A stretch of DNA of 64,000 bases from Caulobacter sp. UNC279MFTsu5.1 (GTDB lineage Bacteria > Pseudomonadota > Alphaproteobacteria > Caulobacterales > Caulobacteraceae). The first letter of the stretch is position 1. The number at the start of each line of letters is the position of its first letter. This document shows positions 54,502 through 63,862 of the stretch, piece after piece. The stretch lies in contig NZ_FORN01000035.1 of assembly GCF_900114015.1 (NCBI RefSeq), positions 1-64,000 of the forward strand, read 5' to 3'. The notes beneath the pieces were generated by a model. That model searched no databases. It saw only the letters and a program-made list of their open reading frames with translations, and was not told the DNA's origin. The position numbers and the translations under genes were made by a program.

Positions 54502-55848
54502 ATGAGCAAGCGCGCTTATTTCGGCACCGACGGCATCCGCGGTCAGGCCAACAAGCATCCGATGACCGCCGAGGTCGCCCTGCGCGTCGGCCTGGCGGCC
54601 GGCAAGTTGTTCCGCTCGCAGGACGACCGCCGCCACCTGGTGGTGATCGGCAAGGACACCCGGCTGTCGGGCTACATGCTCGAGCCGGCCCTGGTGGCCG
54701 GCTTCGCCAGCGTCGGCATGGACGTGCGATTGTTCGGCCCGCTGCCGACCCCGGCCGTGGCGATGATGACCCGCTCGATGCGCGCCGACCTGGGCGTGAT
54801 GATCAGCGCCTCGCACAACGACTTCGCCGACAACGGCATCAAGCTGTTCGGCCCCGACGGCTACAAGCTGTCGGACGAGCAGGAGCTGAAGATCGAGGCC
54901 CTGATGGACGAGGGCCTGCAGGAGGGCCTGGCCCCGCCGCGCGGCCTGGGCCGCGTCACCCGCATCGATGACGCCCAGGCCCGCTATGTCGAGATCGCCA
55001 AGGCGACCTTCCCGCGCCATCTGAGCCTGTCGGGCCTGCGCATCGTCATCGATTGCGCCCACGGCGCCGCCTACAAGGTGGCCCCCACGGCGCTCTACGA
55101 GCTGGGCGCGGAGGTGATCACTGTCGGCGTCGCCCCGAACGGCACGAACATCAACGCCGAATGCGGCTCGACCCATCCCGAAGCCATGGCCAAGATGGTG
55201 CGCGAATATCGCGCCGACATCGGCGTCGCTCTCGACGGCGACGCCGACCGGCTGGTGATCTGCGACGAGAAGGGCGTGGTGGTCGACGGCGACCAGATCA
55301 TGGCCATCGTCGCCCTGGCCTTCGCCCGGGCCGGCACGCTGAAGGCGGGCGGCGTGGTCGCCACGGTGATGTCCAACCTCGGCCTCGAGCGGCTGATGAC
55401 CGACAACGGGCTGAAGCTGGAGCGCACCGGCGTCGGCGACCGCTATGTGATGGCCCGCATGCGCGAGGGCGGCTTCAACATCGGCGGCGAGCAGTCGGGC
55501 CACGTGATCCTGTCGGACTTCTCGACCACCGGCGACGGCCTGATCGCCGCCCTGCAGGTGCTGGCGGTGATGATCCAGACCGGCCAGCCGATGAGCGCCC
55601 TGGGCCGGCAGTTCGAGCCGGTGCCGCAGCTGCTGGAGAACGTCCGCTTCGCCGGCGGCAAGCCGCTGGAGCACAAGACCGTCAAGGAGGCCATCGCCGA
55701 CGGCGAGGCCCAGCTGAACGGTTCGGGCCGCATCGTGGTCCGTCCGTCCGGCACCGAGCCCCTGATCCGCATCATGGCCGAGGGCGACGACCCGGCCCTG
55801 GTCCGGAAGGTGGTCAAGTCGATCGTCTCGGCGGTGAAGGCGGTTTGA
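54502..55848 (+). CDS. glmM: Phosphoglucosamine mutase
   Basis: A 448-residue mutase converting glucosamine-6-phosphate to glucosamine-1-phosphate, directly after GlmS in the pathway. The phospho-Ser is in MISASHND (Ser 104), the magnesium loop is LDGDADRL, substrate-binding is GGEQSGH and the C-terminal [12 protein letters not shown] is present. The opening [12 protein letters not shown] fixes the start. It is divergent from glmS across 160 bases, allowing joint control. Confidence 0.97.
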   Translation: MSKRAYFGTDGIRGQANKHPMTAEVALRVGLAAGKLFRSQDDRRHLVVIGKDTRLSGYMLEPALVAGFASVGMDVRLFGPLPTPAVAMMTRSMRADLGVMISASHNDFADNGIKLFGPDGYKLSDEQELKIEALMDEGLQEGLAPPRGLGRVTRIDDAQARYVEIAKATFPRHLSLSGLRIVIDCAHGAAYKVAPTALYELGAEVITVGVAPNGTNINAECGSTHPEAMAKMVREYRADIGVALDGDADRLVICDEKGVVVDGDQIMAIVALAFARAGTLKAGGVVATVMSNLGLERLMTDNGLKLERTGVGDRYVMARMREGGFNIGGEQSGHVILSDFSTTGDGLIAALQVLAVMIQTGQPMSALGRQFEPVPQLLENVRFAGGKPLEHKTVKEAIADGEAQLNGSGRIVVRPSGTEPLIRIMAEGDDPALVRKVVKSIVSAVKAV

Positions 55849-55869
55849 TCTTTTCGCCAGCCCCATAAT

Positions 55870-55996
55870 CCGCTCATCCCGGCGAACGCCGGGACCCAGA
55901 TCCCAAAGCTGGGTGGCTGATTGGAAGAGCTCAGCGTTCTTGGCGTCGGCCCCAAAGCCATTCCATCTGGGTCCCGGCGTTCGCCGGGATGAGCGG
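55870..55996. repeat. Element with perfect 32-base inverted ends
   Basis: Left end 55870-55901 and right end 55965-55996 are perfect reverse complements over 32 bases, flanking 63 bases of unique sequence. Each end holds its own small palindrome (CCCGGCGAACGCCGGG). It fills the gap between convergent glmM and the winged-helix gene. It resembles a MITE or [16 protein letters not shown] repeat; no target duplication is obvious. Confidence 0.8.
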
Positions 55997-55999
55997 TGG

Positions 56000-56308
56000 T
56001 TAGGTGACGTCCCCGTCCACGCCCTCGACCACGGCGCGCAGGTAGTCCACATGCCGCCGAAAGGCCTTGCGGCCGACCGGCGTCAGGGCGGCGCGGGTGC
56101 GGGGCTTCTTGCCGACGAAGTCCTTGGTGATTTCGACATAGCCGGCCTTTTCCAGCGTCGCCAGATGGCTGCCCAGGTTGCCGTCGGTCGCCTGGGTGAC
56201 GGCCTTGAGGCGCGAGAACTCCACCGGCTCGGCGTCGCGCTCGGCGTGCAGCGCGGCCATGATCTTCAGCCGCAGGGGCTGGTGGATCAGTTCGTCCAGC
56301 TCGGCCAC
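56000..56308 (-). CDS. Winged-helix transcriptional regulator (PF13601-like)
   Basis: A 102-residue DNA-binding protein. LDELIHQPLRLKIMAAL, then FSRLKAVTQATDGNLGSHLATLEKAGYVEI and the wing KKPRTRAALTPVGRKAF match the small winged-helix family related to MarR/ArsR. The start is GTG 56308, with AGGAAGG seven bases upstream; an earlier in-frame GTG at 56329 is possible. It begins two bases after the stop of the membrane-protein gene, so the two form one operon. It probably binds the palindromic pair upstream of that operon. Confidence 0.88.
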   Translation of the reverse strand: MAELDELIHQPLRLKIMAALHAERDAEPVEFSRLKAVTQATDGNLGSHLATLEKAGYVEITKDFVGKKPRTRAALTPVGRKAFRRHVDYLRAVVEGVDGDVT

Positions 56309-56310
56309 GC

Positions 56311-56877
56311 TCAAGCCTTCCTCAGCCACAGGCCGCCCACGAACAGCCCACCGCCGCCGACCGCCGCCATCCAGAAGGCCAGCCAGGGCTGGAAGAAGAA
56401 CCAGCCGATCAGGGTGGCGGCGAACACGCTGGCGCCGATCCACATATAGCGCGGCGCGTAGGCGATACCGACGCCGCTATAGACCAGGCCCGCCACCAGG
56501 CCGGGAAACACCATCGCCGGGTCGAGGGAAGTCGGCCGGAACACCGTGAAGGTCGCGGCGATGAAGGCCAAGATCGTAAAGACGCTGGCCATCGTCTTCC
56601 AGCCCTGCCCGGCCTTGGCGCCGCCCTGGGCGGCTCCCCTGGCGCGGCGGCTGAGCACGATGGTCGCCGCGATGCCGATCGCGTCCAGCACCAGCCAGGC
56701 CAGGCCCCAGCGCTCGGGCGGCAGCACGCCCATGGCGGTGTAGCCCGCCGCCCAGACGACGCCCCAGACCATCAGGATCGGCCCGCCGACCTGGTAGCTC
56801 TTCAGCAATCGGCCGCGACCGGTCGTGCTCTCGATATCGGCCAACGCCGACGCCGCCTCGCTCTTGGAAATGCCCAT
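56311..56877 (-). CDS. Six-span membrane protein paired with the winged-helix regulator
   Basis: A 188-residue protein with a short cytoplasmic N-terminus (MGISKSEAASALADIEST) and six hydrophobic segments between residue 30 and the end. No catalytic motif is visible and no named family was recognised. Small PF13601-type regulators are often paired with such integral membrane proteins of unknown job. GGAGG precedes the ATG. Its promoter carries two operators. Confidence 0.75.
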   Translation of the reverse strand: MGISKSEAASALADIESTTGRGRLLKSYQVGGPILMVWGVVWAAGYTAMGVLPPERWGLAWLVLDAIGIAATIVLSRRARGAAQGGAKAGQGWKTMASVFTILAFIAATFTVFRPTSLDPAMVFPGLVAGLVYSGVGIAYAPRYMWIGASVFAATLIGWFFFQPWLAFWMAAVGGGGLFVGGLWLRKA

Positions 56878-56908
56878 CCCAGCCTCCTTGAAGTTCGCGC
56901 CCAGAGCG

Positions 56909-56923
56909 CTCTGTCAGGCAGAG
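56909..56923. promoter_or_regulatory. Operator 1 of the winged-helix operon
   Basis: CTCTG-TCAGG-CAGAG, a perfect 5-base-arm palindrome, located about where the minus-strand -10 or transcription start should be. Its centre is 31 bases from that of operator 2. Confidence 0.7.
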
Positions 56924-56938
56924 TTATCACGATCAGAT

Positions 56939-56955
56939 ACTCTGTCAAGCAGAGT
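56939..56955. promoter_or_regulatory. Operator 2 of the winged-helix operon, overlapping a consensus -35
   Basis: ACTCTG-TCAAG-CAGAGT, a perfect 6-base-arm palindrome. On the minus strand it contains TTGACA (plus 56943-56948), an exact -35 box. A weak -10 lies 16 bases on. Binding here should block RNA polymerase. Confidence 0.72.
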
Positions 56956-57140
56956 ATTCTGTGGAGCCTGTTTCATCCGGTGCGTTCGACCCGTGTGATC
57001 ATTCCGCCCGCGGCGCCGACTGGCGGCCCGGCCACCGTCCATGCGCCGAAACAAGGGCGTCCAAGAGCGTCATCCGGACACAGGCGGGTCGACATTCGGC
57101 GCGACCGAGCCAACACCCGAGCCCGCCCCTTTTGTCCATC

Positions 57141-57163
57141 ATTCCCGCCCTCGTGGCGGGAAT
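57141..57163. repeat. ATTCCCGCC hairpin
   Basis: ATTCCCGCC-CTCGT-GGCGGGAAT, perfect 9-base-pair stem. A near-copy in mirror form is at 57239-57261 (ATTCTCGCC-ACGAG-GGCGAGAAT). Together they bracket about 75 bases. Confidence 0.6.
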
Positions 57164-57238
57164 CCCCGGTTAAGCTGGCGGTGAGATGCCTTTGGCGCGC
57201 TGGCGCGCCACGCTCCCGCACTTGCGGCGGTCAGAGGG

Positions 57239-57261
57239 ATTCTCGCCACGAGGGCGAGAAT
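57239..57261. repeat. ATTCTCGCC hairpin
   Basis: Second 9-base-pair hairpin of the pair, with a loop that is the reverse complement of the first loop (ACGAG versus CTCGT). It lies about 80 bases downstream of the membrane-protein stop at 57339, on its 3' side. Confidence 0.6.
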
Positions 57262-57338
57262 GGCGGACTCATCGGGAACGCGGCTGAAAGTCGATCCGCC
57301 CTAGCTTCGTCCGGGATGACAACGGTCTGGAGAGCGTT

Positions 57339-57755
57339 CTAGGCGAACACCCCGACCTGATCCTGCGGCCGATAGAGGCCCCCGAACGGCGCCCAGTTCA
57401 TTTTGCGCCAGTGGGGCAGGGTGAGGGCCAGATAAAATCCGAACGGCAACCACATCAGAAGGAGACCCAACACCGACAGCGGCGCCGGCCCGAGCTTTCC
57501 GGTCAAGGCTTGGGTCAGGAAGCCCCCCGCGAGGGCCATGACCTGCAGCACGATCGGCCAGCGACTGAGCCGGAGCAGGGCGATCGTGTGATAGGCCGCG
57601 ACGGCCAGCTGAATGGCCCACATGCCGAACCAGAACGAGGTGAACGCGTATGGCCCGCCGCCGATGAGCTTGAACAGCGGCTGCACCGTGAGCGCTATCC
57701 AGATAATCGCGACGATCCAGATCGACAGCGGCGTGCGGTGCGTTCGCGTCGTCAC
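57339..57755 (-). CDS. Small four-span membrane protein, function unknown
   Basis: A 138-residue protein with four hydrophobic segments (roughly residues 10-30, 38-62, 66-86 and 93-113) and a C-terminal hydrophilic part with HWRKMNWAPFGGLYRPQ. No family was recognised. The start is GTG 57755, overlapping the TGA of the DUF6065-like gene upstream (GTGA), so translation is coupled. Confidence 0.75.
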   Translation of the reverse strand: MTTRTHRTPLSIWIVAIIWIALTVQPLFKLIGGGPYAFTSFWFGMWAIQLAVAAYHTIALLRLSRWPIVLQVMALAGGFLTQALTGKLGPAPLSVLGLLLMWLPFGFYLALTLPHWRKMNWAPFGGLYRPQDQVGVFA

Positions 57756-58495
57756 CCGACCTTCGGCGCCTTGAGCCGCCGCTTGTTGACGTGGGCCACG
57801 GGGGCCGGGGCCTCGACCTCCTCGGGATATTCGCCCTTGAAGTAGAAGCGCTGCCACGCCTCCTTCATCGCCTCGGGCTCGCGCTTGAAGATCCGGGCGT
57901 TGAACTCGCCGCGCTTGGCGGCCCAGGTGTCGTACTGCTTGCGCAGATCGGGGTTGGAGTTCATCGAGCGGATCACCGGCTGCACCTGCTCCAGCGGCTT
58001 GTCCTGGATCATCATGAAGAAGCAGAACGGCTCGCCCTTCTCGAAGCGCACCGCGCCCGGGCGGGTGAAGATCCAGTTCATCGTGAAGGGGAAGGGCAGC
58101 CAGTCGGTCTCGACCAGGCCCGCCAGCGGCTGGACGCCGTCCTTGACGTGGTTGGGCGGGCCCATGGTCCAGATCGACCAGCCCGGCGGGGTGCGGAACA
58201 GGTAGCCGGTGTGGAAGGTGATGGTCCCGCGCGAGAAGTGCGACTTGACGAAGTCGTCGAAGCCCGGATGCGGGTGGTCGGCCCGGAAGGTGATGCAGTT
58301 CTGGTGCGCCCCGCCGTCCCAGGTCGCCGTGAAGCCGACCGGGCACAGGATCTCCCAGCCGGTGGTGTTGGCCATGGTCAGGGGCAGGCAGCGATAGGGG
58401 TGCCGGTCGGCGAAATGGTCCATCCAGGCCCGTTGCGGCCGGCCCGGCACGATCTCCGGCGGGCGGGCTTCGGTGGGGTAGCACTCCAGTTCCAT
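57752..58495 (-). CDS. DUF6065-like protein
   Basis: A 247-residue soluble protein. It shows the [27 protein letters not shown] region in its N-terminal third, [28 protein letters not shown] and [14 protein letters not shown], which I recall as features of the DUF6065 family. Aromatic residues and Pro are abundant. The biochemical function is unknown; family members occur near natural-product or oxygenase genes. It is divergent from the YbaK-type gene and coupled to the small membrane-protein gene after it. Confidence 0.75.
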   Translation of the reverse strand: MELECYPTEARPPEIVPGRPQRAWMDHFADRHPYRCLPLTMANTTGWEILCPVGFTATWDGGAHQNCITFRADHPHPGFDDFVKSHFSRGTITFHTGYLFRTPPGWSIWTMGPPNHVKDGVQPLAGLVETDWLPFPFTMNWIFTRPGAVRFEKGEPFCFFMMIQDKPLEQVQPVIRSMNSNPDLRKQYDTWAAKRGEFNARIFKREPEAMKEAWQRFYFKGEYPEEVEAPAPVAHVNKRRLKAPKVG

Positions 58496-58566
58496 GCGGG
58501 TCTCTTTCGTGGGCGCCGGCTTTGCCGTCTGGTCTAGCGGGCGCGGGCTCGGCTAGGAAGTCCCCC

Positions 58567-59085
58567 ATGAAGAGCACGATGAAGAGCCGGGCAGACCTGT
58601 TCGCCCTCCTCGACGCCCACGGCGTCGCCCATTCCACCCTCGACCATCCGCCGGTGTTCCGCGTGGAGGAGGGGCTGGAGATCAAGGCCGCCCTGCCCGG
58701 CGGCCACACCAAGAACCTGTTCCTGAAGGACGCCAAGGGCCAGCTGTGGCTGATCTCGGCCCTGGGCGAGACGGCGATCGACCTCAAGCGCCTGCACACG
58801 GTGATCGGCTCGGGCCGGCTGTCGTTCGGCAGCGCGGACCTGATGGTTCAGACCCTGGGCGTGACGCCGGGCTCGGTCACCGCCTTCGGCCTGATCAACG
58901 ACTCCGAACGCCGCGTGCGCTTCGTGCTGGACGCCGCCCTGGCCAAGGCCGATCCGGTCAACTTCCACCCCCTGGCCAACGACGCCACCACGGCCGTTTC
59001 GCAAGAAGGCTTCCGCCGATTCCTGGCCGCGCTGGGAGTCACGCCGATGATCGTCGATTTCGCCGCCATGACGGTCGTTCATTAA
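58567..59085 (+). CDS. YbaK/ProX-type aminoacyl-tRNA deacylase
   Basis: A 172-residue protein of the prolyl-tRNA editing superfamily. [34 protein letters not shown] with the catalytic Lys, and [16 protein letters not shown] are typical of ProX/PrdX, which removes Ala mischarged on tRNA-Pro. ATG 58567 is used; a second ATG four codons later is possible. The next gene, cnoX, lies 129 bases downstream. Confidence 0.9.
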   Translation: MKSTMKSRADLFALLDAHGVAHSTLDHPPVFRVEEGLEIKAALPGGHTKNLFLKDAKGQLWLISALGETAIDLKRLHTVIGSGRLSFGSADLMVQTLGVTPGSVTAFGLINDSERRVRFVLDAALAKADPVNFHPLANDATTAVSQEGFRRFLAALGVTPMIVDFAAMTVVH

Positions 59086-59214
59086 GCCGATCGCCCGATT
59101 GCGAACCGCGCGCCGAGAGACCATCTTGGCCGCCGAGAGGGACGGCGCCGTCCCGCCACCGCCGATCCAATCGGCGCCCCGTGCGTTCAAGACCCGCGTA
59201 TTTAGAGAGACCCC

Positions 59215-60144
59215 ATGGCCCTGATCGGCGACAAACCCGCTCCCATCCAAGCCGGCGGCCCTAATGGGCAAGGGGGGGGCAAGAGCGCGCACATCAAGGA
59301 CGGCACGGACGCCAGCTTCATGGCCGACGTGATCGAAGCCTCCAAGACCCAGCCGGTCATCGTCGACTTCTGGGCCACCTGGTGCGGCCCGTGCCGCCAG
59401 CTGACCCCGGCCCTGGAAAAGGCGGTCAACGCCGCCGGCGGCGCGGTCAAGCTGGTCAAGATCGACGTCGACAAGAACCCCGGCTATTCGGGCCAGCTGC
59501 GCGTGCAGTCGATCCCGACCGTCTACGCCTTCGTCAACGGCCAGCCGGTCGACGGCTTCCAGGGCGCGTTGCCCGAGAGCCAGGTCAAGGCGTTCATCGA
59601 CCGCCTGGCCGGCCCGCCGGCCGAGAGCGACGTCGACGCCCTGCTGGCCATGGCCAAGGAGTCGGTCGATCTGGGCGACGTCGGCGGCGCGGCCCAGGCC
59701 TTCGCCCAGGTGCTGCAGATGGACCCGGCCAACGTCAAGGCCATCGGCGGCCTGGCCAAGTGCTACCTGACCAGCGGCGACCTGCAGGGCGCGGCCGAGG
59801 TGGCCGCCACCGCCCCGGCCGGCGCCAAGGACCCGGACCTGGAGAGCGTCCGCGCCGCCCTGGCCCTGGCCGAGGACGCGCCGTCCGAGACCGCGTCGTT
59901 CGAAAAGCGCCTGGCCGCCGACGCCGACGACCACGAGGCCCGCTTCGAATTGGCCAAGGCCCTGGCCGGCGCCGGCCATCTTCAGGCGGCTTCGGACCAT
60001 CTTCTGACCATCATCGAACGCGACCGTGCCTGGAACGACGAGGCCGCCCGCAAGCAGCTGCTGACCGTGTTCGAGGCCGCGGGCTACGCGTCCGAGGTGG
60101 CCAAGGCCGGCCGCAAGCGGCTGTCATCCATCCTGTTCAGTTAG
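59215..60144 (+). CDS. cnoX: CnoX/YbbN thioredoxin-TPR chaperedoxin
   Basis: A 309-residue protein. Residues 25-135 form a thioredoxin domain with an intact redox site WCGPC (Cys 57, Cys 60), and the rest is TPR-like helices (ALLAMAKESVDLGDVGGAAQAFAQVL). CnoX protects proteins from aggregation and overoxidation during bleach stress and hands clients to GroEL. E. coli CnoX lacks the CxxC site; the Caulobacter form is known to retain it, as here. The Lon-N protein follows after 18 bases. Confidence 0.92.
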   Translation: MALIGDKPAPIQAGGPNGQGGGKSAHIKDGTDASFMADVIEASKTQPVIVDFWATWCGPCRQLTPALEKAVNAAGGAVKLVKIDVDKNPGYSGQLRVQSIPTVYAFVNGQPVDGFQGALPESQVKAFIDRLAGPPAESDVDALLAMAKESVDLGDVGGAAQAFAQVLQMDPANVKAIGGLAKCYLTSGDLQGAAEVAATAPAGAKDPDLESVRAALALAEDAPSETASFEKRLAADADDHEARFELAKALAGAGHLQAASDHLLTIIERDRAWNDEAARKQLLTVFEAAGYASEVAKAGRKRLSSILFS

Positions 60145-60162
60145 ATCCAAAGGGAGCGTCGC

Positions 60163-60828
60163 ATGCCGGGATCCTATCGAAGGGCGGACGATCTGCCGCT
60201 GGTGATCCCGGTGTTCCCGCTGGACGGCGCCCTGCTGCTGCCCGGCGGCCAGCTGCCGCTGAACATTTTCGAACCGCGCTATCTGAACATGTTCGACGAC
60301 GCCATGTCGGGCGAGCGGATCATCGGCATGGTCCAGACCCGCCCGGGCGGCGAGGCCGAGCGGCCCAACCTGGCGCCGGTCGGCTGCGCCGGCCGGGTGA
60401 CCAGTTTCGCCGAGACCAGCGACGGCCGCTACCTGGTCACCCTGACCGGGGTCTGCCGCTTTCGGGTCGGCGACGAGCTGCCGGCCCGCGGGCCTTATCG
60501 CCAGGTGCGCGCCGACTTCACGGCGTTCGAGGCCGACCTGCGCGAGGGGGCGCCCGACAGCGCCGCGGCCGGCGACGCCCTGCCCTTGCTGAACGCCCTG
60601 CGCCGCTATCTGGACCATCGCGGCCTGGCCATCGACTGGAGCAGCGCCGAGGCCGCGCCGTCCGACGCCCTGATCAACAGCCTGGCCATGGCCCTGCCGT
60701 TCGAGCCGGTCGAAAAGCAGGCCCTGCTGGAAGCCCCGACCCTGGTCGAACGCCGCGAGACCCTGGTGGCCCTGCTGGAGATCGACGCGGCGGCGGGGGA
60801 CGACGAAGATCCGACGATGCTGCAGTAG
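60163..60828 (+). CDS. Lon N-terminal-domain protein
   Basis: A 221-residue protein consisting only of the substrate-binding N-terminal domain of Lon (IPVFPLDGALLLPGGQLPLNIFEPRYLNM, then GRVTSFAETSDGRYLVTLTG). No ATPase or protease domain follows. Such stand-alone proteins are common in alphaproteobacteria, usually next to the CnoX gene, and may be adaptors in protein quality control. It is probably co-transcribed with cnoX. A dispersed repeat follows. Confidence 0.88.
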   Translation: MPGSYRRADDLPLVIPVFPLDGALLLPGGQLPLNIFEPRYLNMFDDAMSGERIIGMVQTRPGGEAERPNLAPVGCAGRVTSFAETSDGRYLVTLTGVCRFRVGDELPARGPYRQVRADFTAFEADLREGAPDSAAAGDALPLLNALRRYLDHRGLAIDWSSAEAAPSDALINSLAMALPFEPVEKQALLEAPTLVERRETLVALLEIDAAAGDDEDPTMLQ

Positions 60829-60844
60829 CGGTGACGATCCCCCT

Positions 60845-60949
60845 CCGGCCCTTCGGGCCACCTCCCCAGAGGGGGAGGATCTACGCCGCAATAGATGCTC
60901 CCCCTTTGGGGGAGCTGTCGCGTAGCGACTGAGGGGGCGACTGAGGGGG
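60845..60949. repeat. Dispersed palindromic repeat, modules A then B (copy 3)
   Basis: Module A (60845-60882) and module B (60895-60949) as at 7531-7623. The end of module B is duplicated in tandem (CGACTGAGGGGG twice), and its loop reads GCGTAGCGA instead of GCGAAGCGA. It separates two same-direction genes. Confidence 0.85.
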
Positions 60950-60984
60950 TGTGCGGTGCTCAAAAAAACCCCTAGAACTTCCTC

Positions 60985-61185
60985 ATGACCGCAGCCCCCC
61001 CGCCTCCGCCCGCCGACCTGGACCCGCGCCTGCTGGAGGTGCTGGTCTGTCCCGCTACCCGCGCGCCGCTGTTCTACGACCGCGCCCGGGGCGAGCTGAT
61101 CAGCAACGCCGCCAAGCTGGCCTATCCGATCCGCGACGGCGTGCCGATCATGCTGCCCGAGGAAGCCCGCAGCCTGGAAGACTAG
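60985..61185 (+). CDS. Trm112/UPF0434-family small protein
   Basis: A 66-residue protein. [18 protein letters not shown] and [18 protein letters not shown] match the UPF0434/YcaR family, related to the Trm112 methyltransferase activator. Only one Cys of the usual zinc set remains, common in this family. The start ATG 60985 has a poor ribosome-binding site. It overlaps the convergent MFS gene by four bases. Confidence 0.9.
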   Translation: MTAAPPPPPADLDPRLLEVLVCPATRAPLFYDRARGELISNAAKLAYPIRDGVPIMLPEEARSLED

Positions 61186-62384
61186 GTCCGCGACGGCCAG
61201 GCCTTGCGTCCGGCCAGTTGCAGGACCAGCGCCAGCAGGGCCGCGCCGGCCCCCAGGGCCGACACCGCCGTCCAGCCGCCCAGGGTCCAGGCCGTGGTCG
61301 CGCCGGCCGACCCGGCCGCGCCGCCCAGGAACATCACCCCCATGAAGAGGGTGTTGATCCGGGCCCGAGCCTCGGGACGCAGGGCGTAGACCAGGTGCTG
61401 GTTGGAAATCAGCGCGCCTTGCACGGCGAAGTCCATCAGGATCACCCCGACGATCAGGCCGGCCACGGCGTTCCATAGGCCGAACACCAGCCAGGACAGG
61501 ACGCAAAGTCCCGCGCCCAGAAGGATCACCAGATGCGGCCCGCGCCGGTCGGCGACCCGGCCGGCCAGGGGTGCGGCCAGGATGCCAACCGCCCCGACCA
61601 CGCCGAACAGGCCGGCGATGTCGGCGCCGAGGTCGAAGCGCGGCTCCTTCAGGTGCAGGGCCAGGATGGTCCAGAAAGCGGTGAAGCCGGCGAACAGCAG
61701 AGCCTGGGTAAGGGCCGCGCGGCGAAGGGCCGGAAGCTCCAGCCACAGGCTTCCCAGCGACTTCAGCAACGGACCATAGCGCAGGCCGCCGTCCTCGGGC
61801 CGGCTGCGCGGCAGGACCGCGGCCATCAGGGCGCAGGCGGCCAGGGCCATCGGCGCGCCCAGCCAGAACATCGCCCGCCAGCCCAGATGGGTGGCGACGA
61901 AACCGGCCAGGGTGCGGCTGAGCAGGATCCCGCACAGCAGTCCCGCCATGACCGTCCCGATCGTCGCCCCGCGCCGTTCCGGAGTCGCCAGGTGGGCGGC
62001 GAACGGCACGATCTGCTGGGCCACGGTGGCGCAGACCCCGACGACCAGCGAGGCGACGATCACCAGTCCCACGGTGGGCGCCAGGGCGGCGGCGACCAGG
62101 CCGGCGGCCAGGACGAGGAACTGGAGCAGGATGACGCCGCGCCGCTCCAGCAGATCGCCCAACGGCACCAGCAAGAACAGGCCCAGGGCGTAGCCGAGCT
62201 GGGTCGCCGTCGGGATGAAGCCGGCCAGGGCCTGGCCCGGGAAGTCGGCCTCGATCACCCCCAGCATGGGCTGGTTGTAGTAGATGTTGGCCACGCCGAC
62301 GCCGGTGGCGACAGCCATGGCCACGGTCAGGCCGCGCCTCAATTCAGGGTGGGCGGGGGTCTCCGCGGCGGTCTGGGCGGTCAT
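61182..62384 (-). CDS. MFS transporter, DHA1-like
   Basis: A 400-residue protein with 12 membrane spans. [19 protein letters not shown] in span 1, then [17 protein letters not shown] (motif A) and [20 protein letters not shown] are typical of the arabinose-efflux/YgaY-like MFS group. It is likely an exporter. ATG 62384 follows GGAG; an adjacent TTG one codon earlier is possible. Confidence 0.87.
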   Translation of the reverse strand: MTAQTAAETPAHPELRRGLTVAMAVATGVGVANIYYNQPMLGVIEADFPGQALAGFIPTATQLGYALGLFLLVPLGDLLERRGVILLQFLVLAAGLVAAALAPTVGLVIVASLVVGVCATVAQQIVPFAAHLATPERRGATIGTVMAGLLCGILLSRTLAGFVATHLGWRAMFWLGAPMALAACALMAAVLPRSRPEDGGLRYGPLLKSLGSLWLELPALRRAALTQALLFAGFTAFWTILALHLKEPRFDLGADIAGLFGVVGAVGILAAPLAGRVADRRGPHLVILLGAGLCVLSWLVFGLWNAVAGLIVGVILMDFAVQGALISNQHLVYALRPEARARINTLFMGVMFLGGAAGSAGATTAWTLGGWTAVSALGAGAALLALVLQLAGRKAWPSRT

Positions 62385-62477
62385 CAAGCAACTCCGGCGC
62401 CGCGTCCGGTCGACGAGGCGATGGGCCTAGGTTGGCGCTTCCACGCGTCGCCGCAAGGCCGTGCTTGTCGTTTAGGC

Positions 62478-63728
62478 TTAAAGCGCCACGCCCCGCAGCA
62501 GCTTGGGCAGGTCGCCGACCCCGCCGCCGGCCTCGTGCATGAAGAACCGCCGCGCCGGGGCGATGCGGTTGACCGCCGCCATGCCGACGCCGCGCGCCAG
62601 GCGCAGCAGCGGGTTGTCGTTGGAGAACAGGCGCACGAAACCGTCGAAGGCCAGGGCGTTGGTCACGTTGTCGAACCGCCGCCAGCGGGCGTAGCGCTCC
62701 AGCGTCGCCTCGGCGCCGATGTCCTCGCCGTGGCGCAGGGCCTCGGCCACCACCTCGGCCAGGGCCGCGGCGTCCTTCAGGCCCAGGTTCAGGCCCTGGC
62801 CGGCGATCGGGTGCACGCCGTGGGCGGCGTCGCCGATCAGGGCCAGGCGCGGGGCGACCAGCCGCTCGGCCAGCGACAGCGACAGCGGATAGACGAAGGT
62901 CGGGCCGGCCATCTCGACCGTTCCCAGGAAATCGCCGAACCGCCGCATCAGGTGGGCGTGGAACGCTTCGGGCGCGGCGTGGCGCAGGGCCTCGGCCCGG
63001 TCCGTGCTCTCGGTCCAGACCAGGCTGGCGCGATTGTCCGTCAACGGAAGAATGGCGAACGGCCCGCCGGGCAGGAAGTATTCGTGGGCCACGCCCTGGT
63101 GCGGATGCTGCATCCGCACGGTGGCCACCACGCCGCTCTGGCCGTAGCTCCAGCCGATGTCGCCGATGCCGGCGGCCTTGCGCAGCACGCCAAAGCGGCC
63201 CTCGGCGCTGACCACCAGCGGCGCCGACAGGGTCCGCCCGTCGGTCAGGGTCAGGGTCGCGGCGGCGGGCGTGACCTCCAGGGCCTTGGCGGCGGCCGGG
63301 GCCAGCACGGTGATCCCCTTGTCGATCACGGTTTGGGCCAGGGCGGCGCGGATCTGGCGGTTCTCGATCAGATAGCCCAGGGGCTCGCCTTCGGAGCGGT
63401 CGGCGATCTCGCCGCTGTCGAAGCGCAGGAAGAACGGCGAGGGACCGCCCGAGGCCGGCCCGGGCGTCTTGCCGTCGGTGACCAGGATCTGCTCGATCCG
63501 CTGGGCGTGGGGGGCCAGGGCCTCGCCGGCCCCGATGGCCCGCCACTGGCGGAACGACGAATAGGCGATGGCCGACGAGCGGCCGTCGAAGGTCGGCGCC
63601 AGCTGGGCGTCGAACGGCTGGGGATCGACCAGCACGGCCTTGACCCCGGCCGAGGCCAGGGCGAGCGCCAGGGTGGTCCCGGCCATGCCGGCTCCGGCGA
63701 TGATGACGTCGGCGTCGTGGTCGCGCAT
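62478..63728 (-). CDS. UbiH/UbiF/Coq6-family FAD-dependent hydroxylase
   Basis: A 416-residue flavin monooxygenase. It has the FAD-binding VIIAGAGMAGTTLALALA at the N-terminus, DGRSSAIAYSS, and the second FAD block LIGDAAHGVHPIAGQGLNLGLKDAAAL with its GD motif. It hydroxylates the ubiquinone ring; the exact position (C1, C5 or C6) cannot be told. Alphaproteobacteria often use one such enzyme (UbiL or UbiM) for several positions. ATG 63728 is chosen; an open stretch of 32 codons upstream is not conserved in character. Confidence 0.9.
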   Translation of the reverse strand: MRDHDADVIIAGAGMAGTTLALALASAGVKAVLVDPQPFDAQLAPTFDGRSSAIAYSSFRQWRAIGAGEALAPHAQRIEQILVTDGKTPGPASGGPSPFFLRFDSGEIADRSEGEPLGYLIENRQIRAALAQTVIDKGITVLAPAAAKALEVTPAAATLTLTDGRTLSAPLVVSAEGRFGVLRKAAGIGDIGWSYGQSGVVATVRMQHPHQGVAHEYFLPGGPFAILPLTDNRASLVWTESTDRAEALRHAAPEAFHAHLMRRFGDFLGTVEMAGPTFVYPLSLSLAERLVAPRLALIGDAAHGVHPIAGQGLNLGLKDAAALAEVVAEALRHGEDIGAEATLERYARWRRFDNVTNALAFDGFVRLFSNDNPLLRLARGVGMAAVNRIAPARRFFMHEAGGGVGDLPKLLRGVAL

Positions 63729-63862
63729 GGGCGGATATGGCGCGCGGCGGGCGGTGGTGTCTAGTCCGGTCGCGGCGCGCGGCGGGGCGGCGGCTTTCGA
63801 CCCGTTGCGGACGTTGTCCGACATTGCGAAGCTCCATTAGCAACCGTCGCGCGTAGGACACC

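Larger units (their letters stand above)
56878..57338. other. Intergenic gap with operators and hairpins, no gene
   Basis: 461 bases. It holds the operator pair (56909-56955), two related hairpins (57141-57163 and 57239-57261) and a fragment of the GTCATCCCGGA repeat (57305-57323). Open frames here read through repeats and are not credible. Confidence 0.6.

Noticed and set aside
56969-57338. Short frames in the gap after the operator pair
   Set aside because: They cross hairpins and repeat fragments and show no protein-like composition.
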